Part shown: in pieces, positions 63,048 through 64,000 of the stretch
Position numbering within the stretch: the stretch's first letter is position 1
How the letters are laid out: each line of letters begins with the position of its first letter
Assembly: GCF_009834565.1 (NCBI RefSeq)
Contig: NZ_CP019428.1
Coordinates: forward strand, 3,410,001 to 3,474,000
Direction of reading: 5' to 3'
From: Pseudomonas sp. R76
GTDB taxonomy: Bacteria; Pseudomonadota; Gammaproteobacteria; Pseudomonadales; Pseudomonadaceae
DNA length: 64,000 bases
Position numbers and translations under genes: made by a program
The notes under the pieces: model-generated
What the model saw: only the letters and a program-made list of their open reading frames with translations
The model's database searches: none
What the model was told of the DNA's origin: nothing

Positions 63048-64000
63048 TCATGTCGACGCCTCAAGCGGCAGGCACACCCGGAACAGCGCGCCCTCGCCTA
63101 TCTGGCTTTGCACTTCGATCGTGCCGCCGTGGGCTGCCACGATCTGCTCGGAGATGAACAATCCCAGGCCCAGGCCCGCCGCCACATGGCTGGCGGACAC
63201 TCGTTCGAACTGTTGGAAAATACGTTTCTGGTTGTCCTCGCTGATGCCGATGCCATGGTCACGTACTTCCACGCGCGCTTCGCCATGCTCGGTGTACACC
63301 CGCACTTCCACCGGGCTCTTGGCCCCGTAGCGCAAGGCGTTGGTCAGCAGGTTGGACACCACTTGTTCGATGCGAAACTCGTCCCAATTGCCCTCCACCG
63401 GGCCTTGGGTCTCCAAGTGCATCGATGACTCGGCAGCGGCCACTTGCGGCGCAAAGTTTTCCACCAGGTTGTGCACCAACTGGCTGAGGTCAAAGCGCGC
63501 CGGGCGAATCGACAGTTTTCCGGTGCGGATGCGCGACACGTCGAGCATGTCTTCGATCAGGCGAATCAGGCTTTTGATCTGGCGCTCATCGCGGTCGACC
63601 ATGGCGTGCATCTTGTCCAGGGTAAACGCTGCAGCGTTATCCCGGGCCAGGTGCATCTTGCGCAGCTGGGTTTCGAGGATCAGGCCGTTCAGCGGCGTAC
63701 GCACTTCGTGGGCGACGATCGACATGAAGTCATCACGCATGCGCACCGCTTGCTCCAGCTCGGCCTGGGTGGCTTGCAGGCGCGTCAGCAGCAGCTCCTG
63801 CTCGCGACGGCTGCGCTCCAGGGCTTCCACTTGCAGCTTCATGGCCTTGCTCTGGCGGTACAGGTCGACGAACACATTGACCTTGCTCTTCACCGCGTGG
63901 ATATCCAGCGGCTTGTGCAGGAAGTCGACGGCGCCGCTTTCATAGCCCTTGAAGGCGTAGTTGAGTTCGCGGCCGGCGGCGCTGACGAACACAATCGGGA
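63048..64000 (-). CDS. Hybrid sensor histidine kinase with N-terminal receiver (partial, runs off window)
   Basis: The frame is open to the window end, so its start is missing; at least 317 residues remain. It opens in the last third of a receiver domain (PIVFVSAAG, YESGAVDFLHKPLD), then a coiled coil (ALERSRREQELLLTRLQATQ), HisKA with IVAHEVRTPLNGLI, and HATPase (VVSNLLTNALRYG, DHGIGISEDNQ, GLGLGLFISEQIV). A receiver fused ahead of a kinase makes it a relay kinase, driven by another kinase. It precedes the lone receiver gene by 78 bp on the same strand. Confidence 0.92.
   Translation of the reverse strand, partial: PIVFVSAAGRELNYAFKGYESGAVDFLHKPLDIHAVKSKVNVFVDLYRQSKAMKLQVEALERSRREQELLLTRLQATQAELEQAVRMRDDFMSIVAHEVRTPLNGLILETQLRKMHLARDNAAAFTLDKMHAMVDRDERQIKSLIRLIEDMLDVSRIRTGKLSIRPARFDLSQLVHNLVENFAPQVAAAESSMHLETQGPVEGNWDEFRIEQVVSNLLTNALRYGAKSPVEVRVYTEHGEARVEVRDHGIGISEDNQKRIFQQFERVSASHVAAGLGLGLFISEQIVAAHGGTIEVQSQIGEGALFRVCLPLEAST

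Overview
The window is GC-rich chromosomal DNA whose gene content is typical of the Pseudomonas fluorescens group. Pointers are the arn-ugd lipid A operon, short interspersed palindromes of the GGGAGC-GGCTTGC type, a short LOV photoreceptor resembling those of P. putida, and P. putida-like branched-chain acyl-CoA operons. This is inferred from gene families and repeats; no rRNA or tRNA lies in the window.

Layout. 1-3.3 kb: a tripartite RND efflux operon on the minus strand, its pump cut by the window edge. 3.6-5.9 kb: a sulfonate-type binding protein and an FMN-dependent monooxygenase, then a tandem array of 145-bp repeats (5.95-6.47 kb). 6.6-11.7 kb: a thymidylate-kinase-like gene and the nucleoside salvage genes cdd, nupC, deoA, deoB. 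11.7-15.9 kb: small stress-type genes (DUF2256, PsiE, Hsp20 with an RpoH-like promoter, CsbD-like, AhpD-like) and a possible structured RNA. 15.9-18.5 kb: a minus-strand cluster of LOV photoreceptor, SDR, folE and DUF393 protein. 18.7-23.8 kb: a periplasmic oxidative-repair region with hiuH, a GlcG-like protein, an HprRS-like two-component system, a methionine-rich pentapeptide protein, a YedY/MsrP-like molybdoenzyme and its cytochrome b. 24-28.4 kb: patatin, a TetR remnant, GST, a PRISE-type SDR, an SDR that has lost its N-terminus, and HxlR. 28.4-33.4 kb: a deoxyribose locus (deoC, deoR, deoX, deoP, deoK). 33.5-37.8 kb: Bcr/CflA transporter, stress SDR, a solitary tyrosine recombinase and an exported protein. 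38.2-47.6 kb: arnCADTEF-ugd plus a second ArnT-like transferase, with no arnB. 48-57 kb: HPP protein and two convergent operons for branched-chain acyl-CoA breakdown. 57-64 kb: bestrophin, TPR protein, and a KaiC-like ATPase with a histidine kinase, a lone receiver and a second hybrid kinase running off the edge.

How the parts connect. Three 16-bp sites of the form TGTTA-N6-TAACA lie before cdd, between deoC and deoR, and before deoK, so two operons 18 kb apart are probably one DeoR regulon moving deoxynucleosides through deoxyribose-phosphate to DeoC. The two-component system at 19.8 kb is preceded by an inverted repeat close to the E. coli HprR box and divides hiuH from a MrpX-YedY1-cytochrome b operon, which together resemble a periplasmic hypochlorite/peroxide defence module. 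The LOV-folE-SDR-DUF393 cluster looks like a blue-light response unit. Annotation rests on reading motifs and family resemblance from the sequence; no database search was run.
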